Shown: one piece after another, positions 38,045 through 52,801 of the stretch
Layout: every line of letters starts with the position of its first letter
Position numbering within the stretch: the stretch's first letter is position 1
From: Brachycybe producta
Taxonomy: Eukaryota; Arthropoda; Diplopoda; Playtdesmida; Andrognathidae
Length of the DNA stretch: 64,000 nt
Reading direction: 5' to 3'
Assembly (NCBI GenBank): GCA_036925085.1
Contig: JAUPFP010000077.1
Coordinates: 62,001 to 126,000, forward strand
Notes under the pieces: generated by a model
Told to the model about the DNA's origin: nothing
The model's database searches: none
What the model saw: only the letters and a program-made list of their open reading frames with translations
Made by a program: the position numbers and the translations under genes

Positions 38045-41000
38045 ACTTCGACTTCGAATTCTTCGACTTCTTCGACTTCGAATTCTTCGACTTCTTCGAC
38101 TTCGAATTCTTCGACTTCTTCGACTTCTTCGACTTCTTCGACTTCGAAATCTTCGACTTCTTCGACTTCGAATTCTTCGACTTCTTCGACTTCTTCGACT
38201 ACGACTTCGACTTCTTCGACTACTTAGACTTCTTCGACTACTTAGACTTCTTCGACTACTTAGACTTCTTCGACTTCGAATTCTTCGACTTCGACTTCGA
38301 CTTCTTCGACTACTTAGACTTCTTTGACTACTTAAACTTCTTCGACTACTTCGACTTCTTCGACTTCTTCGACTTCTTCGACTTCTTCGACTTCGAATTC
38401 TTCGACTTCTTCGACTACTTCGACTTCTTTGACTACTTCGACTTCGACCTCTTCGACTACTTCGACTTCGACTTCTTCGACTTCGACTTCGACTTCTTCG
38501 ACTTCGAATTCGACTTCTTCGACTTCGACTTCTTCGACTTCGACTTCTTCGACTTCGACTTCTTCGACTTCGACTTCTTCGACTTCGACTTCTTCGACTT
38601 CGACTTCTTCGACTTCGACTTCGACTTCTTCGACTTCGACTTCTTCGACTTCGACTTCTTCGACTTCGACTTCGACTTCTTCGACTTTGACTTCTTCGAC
38701 TTCGACTTCGACTTCGACTTCGACTTCGACTTCAACTTCTTCGACTTCGACTTCTTCGACTTCGAATTCTTCGACTTCTTCGACTACTTCGACTTCTTCG
38801 ACTTCTTCACCTTCTTCGACTTCTTTGACTACTTCGACTTCGACTACTTCGACTTCGACTTCTTCGACTTCGACTTCGACTTCTTCGACTACTTCGACTT
38901 CGACTTCTTCGACTTCGACTTCGACTTCTTCGACTTCTTCGAATACTTCGACTTCGACTACTTCGACTTCGACTTCTTCGACTTCGACTTCGACTTCTTC
39001 GACTTCGACTTCTTCGACTTCGACTTCTTCGACTTCGACTTCGACTTCTTCGACTTCGACTTCGACTTCTTCGACTTCGACTTCGACTTCTTCGACTTCG
39101 ACTTCTTCGACTTCGACTTCTTCGACTTCGACTTCGACTTCTTCGACTTCGACTTCTTCGACTTTGACTTCTTCGACTTCGACTTCTTCGACTTCGACTT
39201 CTTCGACTTCGACTTCTTCGACTTCGACTTCTTCGACTTCGACTTCTTCGACTTCGACTTCTTCGACTTCGACTTCTTCGACTTCGACTTCTTCGACTTC
39301 GACTTCTTCGACTTCGACTTTGACTTCTTCGACTTCGACTTTGACTTCTTCGACTTCGACTTCGACTTCGACTTCTTCGACTTCGACTTCTTCGACTTCG
39401 ACTTCTTCGACTTCGAATTCTTCGACTTCTTCGACTACTTCGACTTCTTCGACTACTTCGACTTCGACTACTTCGACTTCGACTTCGACTTCTTCGACTT
39501 CGACTTCTTCGACTTCGACTTCTTCGACTTCGACTTTTTCGACTTCGACTTTGACTTCGACTTCTTCGACTTCGACTTCTTCGACTTCGACTTCTTCGAC
39601 TTCGACTTCTTCGACTTCTTCGACTTCGACTTCTTCGACTTCGACTTCTTCGACTTCGACTTCTTCGACTTCGACTTCTTCGACTTCTTCGACTTCGACT
39701 TCTTCGACTTCGACTTCGACTTCTTCGACTTCGACTTCTTCGACTTCGAAGTCTTCGACTTCTTCGACTACTTCGACTACTTCGACTTCTTCGACTTCGA
39801 AGTCTTCGACTTCTTCGACTACTTCGACTACTTCGACTACTTCGACTTCTTCGACTTCTTCGACTACTTCGACTTCGACTACTTCGACTACTTCGACTTC
39901 TTCGACTTCGACTTCGACTTCTTCGACGACTTCGACTTCGACTTCTTCGACTACTTCGACTTCGACTTCGACTTCGACTTCTTCGACTTCGACTTCTTCG
40001 ACTTCGACTTCTTCGACTTCGACTTCTTCGACTTCGACTTCTTCGACTTCGACTTCTTCGACTTCGACTTCTTCGACTTCGACTTCTTCGACTTCGACTT
40101 CTTCGACTTCGACTTCTTCGACTTCGACTTCTTCGACTTCGACTTCGACTTCTTCGACTTCGACTTCTTCGACTTCGACTTCGACTTCTTCGACTTCGAC
40201 TTCGACTTCTTCGACTTCGACTTCGACTTCTTCGACTTCGACTTCGACTTCTTCGACTTCGACTTCGACTTGTTCGACTTCGACTTCTTCGACTTCGACT
40301 TCGACTTCTTCGACTTCGACTTCGACTTCTTCGACTTCGACTTCGAATTCTTCGACTTCGACTTCGAATTCTTCGACTTCTTCGACTTCTTCGACTTCTT
40401 CGACTTCGAATTCTTCGACTTCTTCGACTTCGAATTCTTCGACTTCTTCGACTTCGAATTCTTCGACTTCTTCGACTACGACTTCGACTTGTTCGACTAC
40501 TTAGACTTCTTCGACTTCTTCGACATCGAATTCTTCGACTTCTTCGACTACTTCGACTTCGACTTCTTCGACTTCGACTTCAACTTCTTCGACTTCGACT
40601 TCTTCGACTTCGACTTCTTCGACTTCGACTTCTTCGACTTCGACTTCTTCGACTTCGACTTCGAATTCTTCGACTACTTCGACTTCGACTACTTCGACTT
40701 CGACTTCTTCGACTTCGACTTCGACTTCTTCGACTTCTTCGACTTCGACTTCGAAATCTTCGACTACTTCGACTTCGACTACTTCGACTTCGACTTCTTC
40801 GACTTCGACTTCTTCGACTTCGACTTCTTCGACTTCGACTTCGACTTCTTCGACTTCTTCGACTTCGACTTCTTCGACTTCGAATTCTTCAACTTCTTCG
40901 ACTACTTCGACTTCTTCGACTACTTCGACTTCGACTACTTCGACTTCGACTTCGACTTCTTCGACTTCGACTTCTTCGACTTCGACTTCTTCGACTTCGA

Positions 41001-42007
41001 CTTCTTCGACTTCGACTTCTTCGACTTCGACTTCTTCGACTTCGACTTCTTCGACTTCGACTTCGACTTCGACTTCTTCGACTTCGACTTCTTCGACTTC
41101 GACTTCTTCGACTTCTTCGACTTCGACTTCTTCGACTTCGACTTCGACTTCTTCGACTTCGACTTCTTCGACTTCTTCGACTTCGACTTCTTCGACTTCG
41201 ACTTCGACTTCTTCGACTTCGACTTCTTCGACTTCGAAGTCTTCGACTTCTTCGACTACATCGACTACTTCGACTTCTTCGACTTCGAAGTCTTCGACTT
41301 CTTCGACTACTTCGACTACTTCGACTACTTCGACTTCTTCGACTTCTTCGACTACTTCGACTTCGACTACTTCGACTACTTCGACTTCTTCGACTTCGAC
41401 TTCTTCGACTTCGACTTCTTCGACTTCGACTTCGACTTCTTCGACGACTTCGACTTCGACTTCTTCGACTACTTCGACTTCGACTTCGACTTCGACTTCT
41501 TCGACTTCTTCGACTTCTTCGACTTCGACTTCTTCGACTTCGACTTCTTCGACTTCGACTTCTTCGACTTCGACTTCTTCGACTTCGACTTCTTCGACTT
41601 CGACTTCTTCGACTTCGACTTCTTCGACTTCGACTTCTTCGACTTCGACTTCTTCGACTTCGACTTCGACTTCGACTTCTTCGACTTCGACTTCTTCGAC
41701 TTCGACTTCTTCGACTTCGACTTCTTCGACTTCGACTTCTTCGACTTCGACTTCGACTTCTTCGACTTCTTCGACTTCGACTTCGACTTCTTCGACTTCG
41801 ACTTCTTCGACTTCGACTTCGACTTCTTCGACTTCGACTTCGACTTCTTCGACTTCGACTTCGAATTCTTCGACTTCTTCGACTTCGAATTCTTCGACTT
41901 CTTCGACTTCGAATTCTTCGACTTCTTCGACTTCGAATTCTTCGACTTCTTCGACTTCGAATTCTTCGACTTCTTCGACTACGACTTCGACTTGTTCGAC
42001 TACTTAG
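38045..42007 (+). repeat. Transition blocks related to 23.7-29.6 kb
   Basis: A triple TTAGAC cluster near 38,222-38,266, TTAAAC near 38,333, GACCTCTTC near 38,448, TTCACC near 38,805 and GAATAC near 38,939 repeat the series of 23,748 and 26,421. TAC-rich modules with GAAGTCTTC (about 39,748, 39,798, 41,237 and 41,287) and GACGAC (39,925 and 41,443) follow. The landmark at 40,504 is of the GACATCGAATTC subfamily. Downstream of this part the TGCGTC and TTCGCC markers no longer occur. Confidence 0.65.
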
Positions 42008-45000
42008 ACTTCTTCGACTTCTTCGACTACTTCGACTTCTTCGACTTCTTCGACTTCGAATTCTTCGACTTCTTCGACTACTTCGACTTCGACTTCTTCG
42101 ACTTCGACTTCTTCGACTTCGACTTCGACTTCTTCGACTTCGACTTCGACTTCTTCGACTTCGACTTCTTCGACTTCGACTTCTTCGACTTCGACTTCTT
42201 CGACTTCGACTTCTTCGACTTCGACTTCGAATTCTTCGACTACTTCGACTACTTCGACTTCGACTACTTCGACTTCGACTTCTTCGACTTCGACTTCGAC
42301 TTCTTCGACTTCTTCGAATACTTCGACTTCGACTACTTCGACTTCGACTTCTTCGACTTCGACTTCGACTTCTTCGACTTCGACTTCTTCGACAACGACT
42401 TCTTCGACTTCGACTTCGACTTCTTCGACTTCGACTTCGACTTCTTCGACTTCGACTTCGACTTCTTCGACTTCGACTTCGACTTCTTCGACTTCGACTT
42501 CTTCGACTTCGACTACTTCGACTTCGACTTCTTCGACTTCGACTTCGACTTCTTCGACTTCGACTTCTTCGACTTCGACTTCTTCGACTTCGACTTCGAC
42601 TTCTTCGACTTCGACTTCGACTTCTTCGACTTCGACTTCGACTTCTTCGACTTCGACTTCTTCGACTTCGACTTCTTCGACTTCGACTTCTTCGACTTCG
42701 ACTTCTTCGACTTCGACTTCTTCGACTTCGACTTCTTCGACTTCGACTTCTTCGACTTCGACTTCGACTTCTTCGACTTCGACTTCTTCGACTTCGACTT
42801 CTTCGACTTCGACTTCTTCGACTTCGACTTCTTCGACTTCGACTTCTTCGACTTCGACTTCTTCGACTTCGACTTTGACTTCTTCGACTTCGACTTCGAC
42901 TTCTTCGACTTCGACTTCTTCGACTTCGACTTCTCCGACTTCGACTTCTCCGACTTCGACTTCTTCGACTTCGACTTCTTCGACTTCGACTTCTTCGACT
43001 TCGACTTCTTCGACTTCGACTTCTTCGACTTCGACTTCTTCGACTTCGACTTTGACTTCTTCGACTTCGACTTCGACTTCGACTTCGACTTCGACTTCTT
43101 CGACTTCGACTTCTTCGACTTCGACTTCTTCGACTTCGACTTCTTCGACTTCTACTTCTTCGACTTCGAATTCTTCGACTTCTTCGACTTCTTCGACTAC
43201 TTCGACTTCTTCGACTACTTCGACTTCGACTACTTCGACTTCGACTACTTCGACTTCGACTTCGACTTCTTCGACTTCGACTTCTTCGACTTCGACTTCT
43301 TCGACTTCGACTTCTTCGACTTCCACTTCTTCGACTTCCACTTCTTCGACTTCGACTTCGACTTCGACTTCGACTTCGACTTCTTCGACTTCGACTTCTT
43401 CGACTTCTTCGACTTCGACTTCTTCGACTTCGACTTCGACTTCTTCGACTTCGACTTCTTCGACTTCTTCGACTTCGACTTCTTCGACTTCGACTTCGAC
43501 TTCAACTTCGACTTCTTCGACTTCGACTTCTTCGACTTCGAAGTCTTCGACTTCTTCGACTACATCGACTACTTCGACTTCTTCGACTTCGAAGTCTTCG
43601 AAGTCTTCGACTTCTTCGACTACTTCGACTACTTCGACTTCTTCGACTTCTTCGACTACTTCGACTTCGACTACTTCGACTTCGACTACTTCGACTTCGA
43701 CTACTTCGACTACTTCGACTACTTCGACTTCTTCGACTTCGACTTCTTCGACTTCGACTTCGACTTCTTCGACGACTTCGACTTCGACTTCTTCGACTAC
43801 TTCGACTTCGACTTCTTCGACTTCTTCGACTTCTTCGACTTCGACTTCTTCGACTTCGACTTCTTCGACTTCGACTTCTTCGACTTCGACTTCTTCGACT
43901 TCGACTTCTTCGACTTCTTCGACTTCGACTTCTTCGACTTCGACTTCTTCGACTTCGACTTCTTCGACTTCGACTTCTTCGACTTCGACTTCTTCGACTT
44001 CGACTTCGACTTCTTCGACTTCGACTTCTTCGACTTCGACTTCTTCGACTTCGACTTCTTCGACTTCGACTTCGACTTCTTCGACTTCGACTTCGACTTC
44101 TTCGACTTCGACTTCGACTTCTTCGACTTCGACTTCGACTTCTTCGACTTCGACTTCGACTTCTTCGACTTCGACTTCGAATTCTTCGACTTCGACTTCG
44201 AATTCTTCGACTTCTTCGACTTCGAACTCTTCGACTTCTTCGACTTCGAATTCTTCGACTTCTTCGACTACGACTTCGACTTGTTCGACTACTTAGACTT
44301 CTTCGACTACTTCGACTTCTTCGACTTCGAATTCTTCGACTTCTTCGACTACTTCGACTTCGACTTCTTCGACTTCGACTTCTTCGACTTCGACTTCGAC
44401 TTCTTCGACTTCGACTTCTTCGACTTCGACTTCTTCGACTTCAACTTCGAATTCTTCGACTTCGACTTCGAATTCTTCGACTTCTTCGACTTCGAATTCT
44501 TCGACTTCTTCGACTTCGAATTCTTCGACTTCTTCGACTTCGAATTCTTCGACTTCTTCGACTTCGAATTCTTCGACTTCTTCGACTACGACTTCGACTT
44601 GTTCGACTACTTAGACTTCTTCGACTACTTCGACTTCTTCGACTTCGAATTCTTCGACTTCTTCGACTACTTCGACTTCGACTTCTTCTACTTCGACTTC
44701 TTCGACTTCGACTTCTTCGACTTCGACTTCTTCGACTTCGACTTCTTCGACTTCGACTTCTTCGACTTCGACTTCTTCGACTTCGACTTCTTCGACTTCG
44801 ACTTCTTCGACTTCGACTTCTTCGACTTCGACTTCTTCGACTTCGACTTCTTCGACTTCGACTTCTTCGACTTCGACTTCGACTTCTTCGACTTCGACTT
44901 CTTCGACTTCGACTTCTTCGACTTCGACTTCTTCGACTTCGACTTCTTCGACTTCGACTTCTTCGACTTTGACTTCTTCGACTTTGACTTCTTCGACTTT

Positions 45001-45129
45001 GACTTCTTCGACTTCTTCGACTTCGACTTCGACTTCTTCGACTTCGACTTCTTCGACTTCTTCGACTTCTTCGACTTCTTCGACTTCGACTTCTTCGACT
45101 TCGACTTCGACTTCTTCGACTACGACTTC

Positions 45130-45235
45130 TTCGACTTCGAAGTCTTCGACTTCTTAGACTACATCGACTACTTCGACTTCTTCGACTTCGAAGTCTTCAA
45201 CTTCTTCGACTACTTCGACTACTTCGACTTCTTCG
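45130..45235 (+). repeat. TAG-TAC-ATC module, first of five copies
   Basis: GAAGTCTTC is followed by TTCTTAGACTACATCGAC and later GAAGTCTTCAAC. The TTAG starts at about 45,153, 49,897, 51,946, 58,252 and 62,950. A sister form with TTCGAC in place of TTAGAC but with TACATC lies near 41,257, 43,561, 48,108, 56,976 and 61,198. The simplest form, without either change, lies near 28,187 and 39,750. Confidence 0.8.
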
Positions 45236-45982
45236 ACTACTTCGACTTCGACTACTTCGACTACTTCGACTTCTTCGACTTCGACTTCTTCGACTTCGAC
45301 TTCGACTTCTTCGACGACTTCGACTTCGACTTCTTCGACTACTTCGACTTCGACTTCGACTTCGACTTCTTCGACTTCTTCGACTTCTTCGACTTCTTCG
45401 ACTTCGACTTCTTCGACTTCGACTTCTTCGACTTCGACTTCTTCGACTTCGACTTCTTCGACTTCGACTTCTTCGACTTCGACTTCTTCGACTTCGACTT
45501 CTTCGACTTCGACTTCTTCGACTTCTTCGACTTTGACTTCTTCGACTTCGACTTCTTCGACTTCGACTTCTTCGACTTCGACTTCTTCGACTTCGACTTC
45601 TTCGACTTCGACTTCGACTTCTTCGACTTCGACTTCTTCGACTTCGACTTCTTCGACTTCGACTTCTTCGACTTCGACTTCTTCGACTTCGACTTCGACT
45701 TCTTCGACTTCGACTTCGACTTCTTCGACTTCGACTTCGACTTCTTCGACTTCGACTTCGACTTCTTCGACTTCGACTTCTTCGACTTCGACTTCGACTT
45801 CTTCGACTTCGACTTCGAATTCTTCGACTTCGACTTCGAATTCTTCGACTTCTTCGACTTCGAATTCTTCGACTTCTTCGACTTCGAATTCTTCGACTTC
45901 TTCGACTTCGAATTCTTCGACTTCTTCGACTTCGAATTCTTCGACTTCTTCGACTACGACTTCGACTTGTTCGACTACTTAG

Positions 45983-47233
45983 ACTTCTTCGACTACTTCG
46001 ACTTCTTCGACTACTTCGACTTCGACTTCTTCGACTTCGACTTCGACTTCTTCGACTTCGACTTCTTCGACTTCTTCGACTTCTTCGAATTCTTCGACTT
46101 CTTCGACTTCGAAATCTTCGACTTCTTCGACTTCGAAATCTTCGACTTCTTCGACTTCGAATTCTTCGACTTCTTCGACTTCGAATTCTTCGACTTTTTC
46201 GACTTCGAATTCTTCGACTTCTTCGACTTCGAATTCTTCGACTTCTTCGACTTCGACTTCTTCGACTACTTCGACTTCGACTTCGACTTCTTCGACTTCG
46301 ACTTCGACTTCGACTTCTTCGACTTCGACTTCTTCGACTTCTTCGACTTCTTCGACTTCGACTTCTTCGACTTCGACTTCTTCGACTTCGACTTCTTCGA
46401 CTTCAACTTCGACTTCTTCGACTTCGACTTCGAATTCTTCGACTTCGACTTCGAATTCTTCGACTTCGACTTCGAATTCTTCGACTTCTTCGACTTCGAA
46501 TTCTTCGACTTCTTCGACTTCGACTTCTTCGACTACTTCGACTTCGACTTCGACTTCTTCGACTTCGACTTCGACTTCGACTTCTTCGACTTCGACTTCT
46601 TCGACTTTGACTTCGACTTCTTCGACTTTGACTTCTTCGACTTCGACTTCGACTTCGACTTCTTCGACTTCGACTTCTTCGACTTCGACTTCGACTTCGA
46701 CTTCTTCGACTTCGACTTCTTCGACTTCGAATTCTTCGACTTCTTCGACTACTTCGACTACTTCGACTTCTTCGACTACTTCGACTTCGACTACTTCGAC
46801 TTCTTCGACTTCGACTTCGACTTCTTCGACTTCTTCGACTTCGACTTCGACTTCTTCGACTACTTCGACTTCAACTACTTCGACTTCGACTTCGACTTCT
46901 TCGACTTCTTCGACTTCTTCGACTTCTTCGACTTCTTCGACTTCGACTTCTTCGACTTCGACTTCTTCGACTTCGACTTCTTCGACTTCGACTTCTTCGA
47001 CTTCGACTTCTTCGACTTCGACTTCTTCGACTTCTTCGACTTCTTCGACTTCTTCGACTTCTTCGACTTCGACTTCTTCGACTTCGACTTCTTCCACTTC
47101 GACTTCGACTTCGACTTCGACTTCTTCGACTTCGACTTCGACTTCTTCGACTTCGACTTCGAATTCTTCGACTTCTTCGACTTCGAATTCTTCGACTTCT
47201 TCGACTACGACTTCGACTTCTTCGACTACTTAG
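45983..47233 (+). repeat. Nested GAA-rich block, copy 1 of 3
   Basis: After a landmark comes a series rich in GAATTC, GAAATC and TTTTTC words (about 46,085-46,260). TAC words and 9-bp words follow, and the block closes on a landmark form that has TTCTTC in place of TTGTTC before the TAG at 47,233. The same block type lies at 52,802-54,148 and 59,066-60,322. Confidence 0.75.
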
Positions 47234-50200
47234 ACTTCTTCGACTACTTCGACTTCTTCGACTTCGACTTCTTCGACTTCGACTTCGACTTCTTCGACTT
47301 CGACTTCTTCGACTTCGACTTCTTCGACTTCGACTTCTTCGACTTCGACTTCTTCGACTTCGACTTTGACTTCTTCGACTTCGACTTCGACTTCTTCGAC
47401 TTCGACTTCTTCGACTTCGACTTCTCCGACTTCGACTTCTCCGACTTCGACTTCTCCGACTTCGACTTCTTCGACTTCGACTTCTTCGACTTCGACTTCT
47501 TCGACTTCGACTTCTTCGACTTCGACTTCTTCGACTTCGACTTCTTCGACTTCGACTTCTTCGACTTCGACTTTGACTTCTTCGACTTCGACTTCGACTT
47601 CGACTTCGACTTCGACTTCTTCGACTTCGACTTCTTCGACTTCGACTTCTTCGACTTCGACTTCTTCGACTTCGACTTCTTCGACTTCGAATTCTTCGAC
47701 TTCTTCGACTTCTTCGACTACTTCGACTTCTTCGACTACTTCGACTTCGACTACTTCGACTTCGACTTCGACTTCTTCGACTTCGACTTCTTCGACTTCG
47801 ACTTCTTCGACTTCGACTTCTTCGACTTCCACTTCTTCGACTTCCACTTCTTCGACTTCCACTTCTTCGACTTCGACTTCTTCGACTTCGACTTCGACTT
47901 CGACTTCTTCGACTTCGACTTCTTCGACTTCTTCGACTTCGACTTCTTCGACTTCGACTTCGACTTCTTCGACTTCGACTTCTTCGATTTCTTCGACTTC
48001 GACTTCTTCGACTTCTTCGACTTCGACTTCGACTTCGACTTCGACTTCTTCGACTTCGACTTCTTCGACTTCGACTTCTTCGACTTCGAAGTCTTCGACT
48101 TCTTCGACTACATCGACTACTTCGACTTCTTCGACTTCGAAGTCTTCGAAGTCTTCGACTTCTTCGACTACTTCGACTACTTCGACTTCTTCGACTTCTT
48201 CGACTACTTCGACTTCGACTACTTCGACTTCGACTACTTCGACTTTGACTACTTCGACTACTTCGACTACTTCGACTACTTCGACTTCTTCGACTTCGAC
48301 TTCTTCGACTTCGACTTCGACTTCTTCGACGACTTCGACTTCGACTTCTTCGACTACTTCGACTTCGACTTCTTCGACTTCTTCGACTTCTTCGACTTCG
48401 ACTTCTTCGACTTCGACTTCTTCGACTTCGACTTCTTCGACTTCGACTTCTTCGACTTCGACTTCTTCGACTTCGACTTCTTCGACTTCGACTTCTTCGA
48501 CTTCGACTTCTTCGACTTCGACTTCTTCGACTTCGACTTCTTCGACTTCGACTTCTTCGACTTCGACTTCGACTTCTTCGACTTCGACTTCTTCGACTTC
48601 GACTTCTTCGACTTCGACTTCTTCGACTTCGACTTCGACTTCGACTTCTTCGACTTCGACTTCGACTTCTTCGACTTCGACTTCGACTTCTTCGACTTCG
48701 ACTTCGACTTCTTCGACTTCGACTTCGACTTCTTCGACTTCGACTTCGAATTCTTCGACTTCGACTTCGAATTCTTCGACTTCTTCGACTTCGAATTCTT
48801 CGACTTCTTCGACTTCGAATTCTTCGACTTCTTCGACTACGACTTCGACTTGTTCGACTACTTAGACTTCTTCGACTACTTCGACTTCTTCGACTTCGAA
48901 TTCTTCGACTTCTTCGACTACTTCGACTTCGACTTCTTCGACTTCGACTTCGACTTCTTCGACTTCGACTTCTTCGACTTCGACTTCTTCGACTTCGACT
49001 TCTTCGACTTCGACTTCGAATTCTTCGACTTCGACTTCGAATTCTTCGACTTCTTCGACTTCGAATTCTTCGACTTCTTCGACTTCGAATTCTTCGACTT
49101 CTTCGACTACGACTTCGACTTGTTCGACTACTTAGACTTCTTCGACTACTTCGACTTCTTCGACTTCGAATTCTTCGACTTCTTCGACTTCGAATTCTTC
49201 GACTTCTTCGACTACGACTTCGACTTGTTCGACTACTTAGACTTCTTCGACTACTTCGACTTCTTCGACTTCGAATTCTTCGACTTCTTCGACTACTTCG
49301 ACTTCGACTTCTTCGACTTCGACTTCTTCGACTTCGACTTCTTCGACTTCGACTTCTTCGACTTCGACTTCTTCGACTTCGACTTCTTCGACTTCGACTT
49401 CTTCGACTTCGACTTCTTCGACTTCGACTTCTTCGACTTCGACTTCTTCGACTTCGACTTCTTCGACTTCGACTTCGACTTCTTCGACTTCGACTTCTTC
49501 GACTTCGACTTCTTCGACTTCGACTTCTTCGACTTCGACTTCTTCGACTTCGACTTCTTCGACTTCGACTTCTTCGACTTCGACTTCTTCGACTTCGACT
49601 TCTTCGACTTCGACTTCTTCGACTTCGACTTCGACTTCTTCGACTTCTTCGACTTCGACTTCTTCGACTTTGACTTCTTCGACTTTGACTTCTTCGACTT
49701 TGACTTCTTCGACTTCGACTTCTTCGACTTCTTCGACTTCGACTTCGACTTCTTCGACTTCGACTTCTTCGACTTCTTCGACTTCTTCGACTTCTTCGAC
49801 TTCGACTTCTTCGACTTCGACTTCTTCGACTTCGACTTCGACTTCGACTTCGACTTCTTCGACTACGACTTCTTCGACTTCGAAGTCTTCGACTTCTTAG
49901 ACTACATCGACTACTTCGACTTCTTCGACTTCGAAGTCTTCAACTTCTTCGACTACTTCGACTACTTCGACTTCTTCGACTTCTTCGACTACTTCGACTT
50001 CGACTACTTCGACTACTTCGACTTCTTCGACTTCGACTTCTTCGACTTCGACTTCTTCGACTTCGACTTCGACTTCTTCGACGACTTCGACTTCGACTTC
50101 TTCGACTACTTCGACTTCGACTTCGACTTCGACTTCTTCGACTTCTTCGACTTCTTCGACTTCGACTTCTTCGACTTCGACTTCTTCGACTTCGACTTCT

Positions 50201-52801
50201 TCGACTTCGACTTCTTCGACTTCGACTTCTTCGACTTCGACTTCTTCGACTTCTTCGACTTTGACTTCTTCGACTTCAACTTCTTCGACTTCGACTTCTT
50301 CGACTTCGACTTCTTCGACTTCGACTTCGACTTTTTCGACTTCGACTTCTTCGACTTCGACTTCTTCGACTTCGACTTCGACTTCTTCGACTTCGACTTC
50401 GACTTCTTCGACTTCGACTTCTTCGACTTCGACTTCTTCGACTTCGACTTCTTCGACTTCGACTTCTTCGACTTCGACTTCTTCGACTTCGACTTCTTCG
50501 ACTTCGACTTCTTCGACTTCGACTTCGACTTCTTCGACTTCGACTTCTTCGACTTCGACTTCTTCGACTTCGACTTCTTCGACTTCGACTTCGACTTCTT
50601 CGACTTCGACTTCGACTTCTTCGACTTCGACTTCGACTTCTTCGACTTCGACTTCGACTTCTTCGACTTCGACTTCGACTTCTTCGACTTCGACTTCGAA
50701 TTCTTCGACTTCGACTTCGAATTCTTCGACTTCTTCGACTTCGAATTCTTCGACTTCTTCGACTTCGAATTCTTCGACTTCTTCGACTACGACTTCGACT
50801 TGTTCGACTACTTAGACTTCTTCGACTACTTCGACTTCTTCGACTTCGAATTCTTCGACTTCTTCGACTACTTCGACTTCGACTTCTTCGACTTCGACTT
50901 CGACTTCTTCGACTTCGACTTCTTCGACTTCGACTTCTTCGACTTCGACTTCGAATTCTTCGACTTCGACTTCGAATTCTTCGACTTCTTCGACTTCGAA
51001 TTCTTCGACTTCTTCGACTTCGAATTCTTCGACTTCTTCGACTACGACTTCGACTTGTTCGACTACTTAGACTTCTTCGACTACTTCGACTTCTTCGACT
51101 TCGAATTCTTCGACTTCTTCGACTACTTCGACTTCGACTTCTTCGACTTCGACTTCGACTTCTTCGACTTCGACTTCTTCGACTTCGACTTCTTCGACTT
51201 CGACTTCGAATTCTTCGACTTCGACTTCGAATTCTTCGACTTCTTTGACTTCGAATTCTTCGACTTCTTCGACTACTTAGACTTCTTCGACTACTTCGAC
51301 TTCTTCGACTTCGAATTCTTCGACTTCTTCGACTACTTCGACTTCGACTTCTTCGACTTCGACTTCTTCGACTTCGACTTCTTCGACTTCGACTTCTTCG
51401 ACTTCGACTTCTTCGACTTCGACTTCTTCGACTTCGACTTCTTCGACTTCGACTTCTTCGACTTCGACTTCTTCGACTTCGACTTCTTCGACTTCGACTT
51501 CTTCGACTTCGACTTCTTCGACTTCGACTTCTTCGACTTCGACTTCTTCGACTTCGACTTCGACTTCTTCGACTTCGACTTCTTCGACTTCGACTTCTTC
51601 GACTTCGACTTCTTCGACTTCGACTTCTTCGACTTCGACTTCTTCGACTTCGACTTCTTCGACTTCGACTTCTTCGACTTCGACTTCTTCGACTTCGACT
51701 TCGACTTCTTCGACTTCTTCGACTTCGACTTTTTCGACTTTGACTTCTTCGACTTTGACTTCTTCGACTTTGACTTCTTCGACTTCGACTTCTTCGACTT
51801 CTTCGACTTCGACTTCGACTTCTTCGACTTCGACTTCTTCGACTTCTTCGACTTCTTCGACTTCTTCGACTTCGACTTCTTCGACTTCGACTTCGACTTC
51901 GACTTCTTCGACTACGACTTCTTCGACTTCGAAGTCTTCGACTTCTTAGACTACATCGACTACTTCGACTTCTTCGACTTCGAAGTCTTCAACTTCTTCG
52001 ACTACTTCGACTACTTCGACTTCTTCGACTTCTTCGACTACTTCGACTTCTTCGACTACTTCGACTTCGACTACTTCGACTACTTCGACTTCTTCGACTT
52101 CGACTTCTTCGACTTCGACTTCGACTTCTTCGACGACTTCGACTTCGACTTCTTCGACTACTTCGACTTCGACTTCGACTTCGACTTCTTCGACTTCTTC
52201 GACTTCTTCGACTTCGACTTCTTCGACTTCGACTTCTTCGACTTCGACTTCTTCGACTTCGACTTCTTCGACTTCGACTTCTTCGACTTCGACTTCTTCG
52301 ACTTCGACTTCTTCGACTTCGACTTCTTCGACTTCGACTTCTTCGACTTCGACTTCTTCGACTTCGACTTCTTCGACTTCTTCGACTTTGACTTCTTCGA
52401 CTTCGACTTCTTCGACTTCGACTTCTTCGACTTCGACTTCTTCGACTTCGACTTCGACTTCTTCGACTTCGACTTCTTCGACTTCGACTTCTTCGACTTC
52501 GACTTCGACTTCTTCGACTTCGACTTCGACTTCTTCGACTTCGACTTCGACTTCTTCGACTTCGACTTCGACTTCTTCGACTTCGACTTCGACTTCTTCG
52601 ACTTCGACTTCGAATTCTTCGACTTCGACTTCGAATTCTTCGACTTCTTCGACTTCGAATTCTTCGACTTCTTCGACTTCGAATTCTTCGACTTCTTCGA
52701 CTTCGAATTCTTCGACTTCTTCGACTTCGAATTCTTCGACTTCTTCGACTTCGAATTCTTCGACTTCTTCGACTACGACTTCGACTTGTTCGACTACTTA
52801 G

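Noticed and set aside
42004..43341. Glu/Val-rich acidic protein on the minus strand
   Set aside because: EVEEV strings begin at GTG made by a TTCCAC word and end at TTA words. The near-copy at 55,441-56,757 reflects the 13-kb duplication and not a gene pair.
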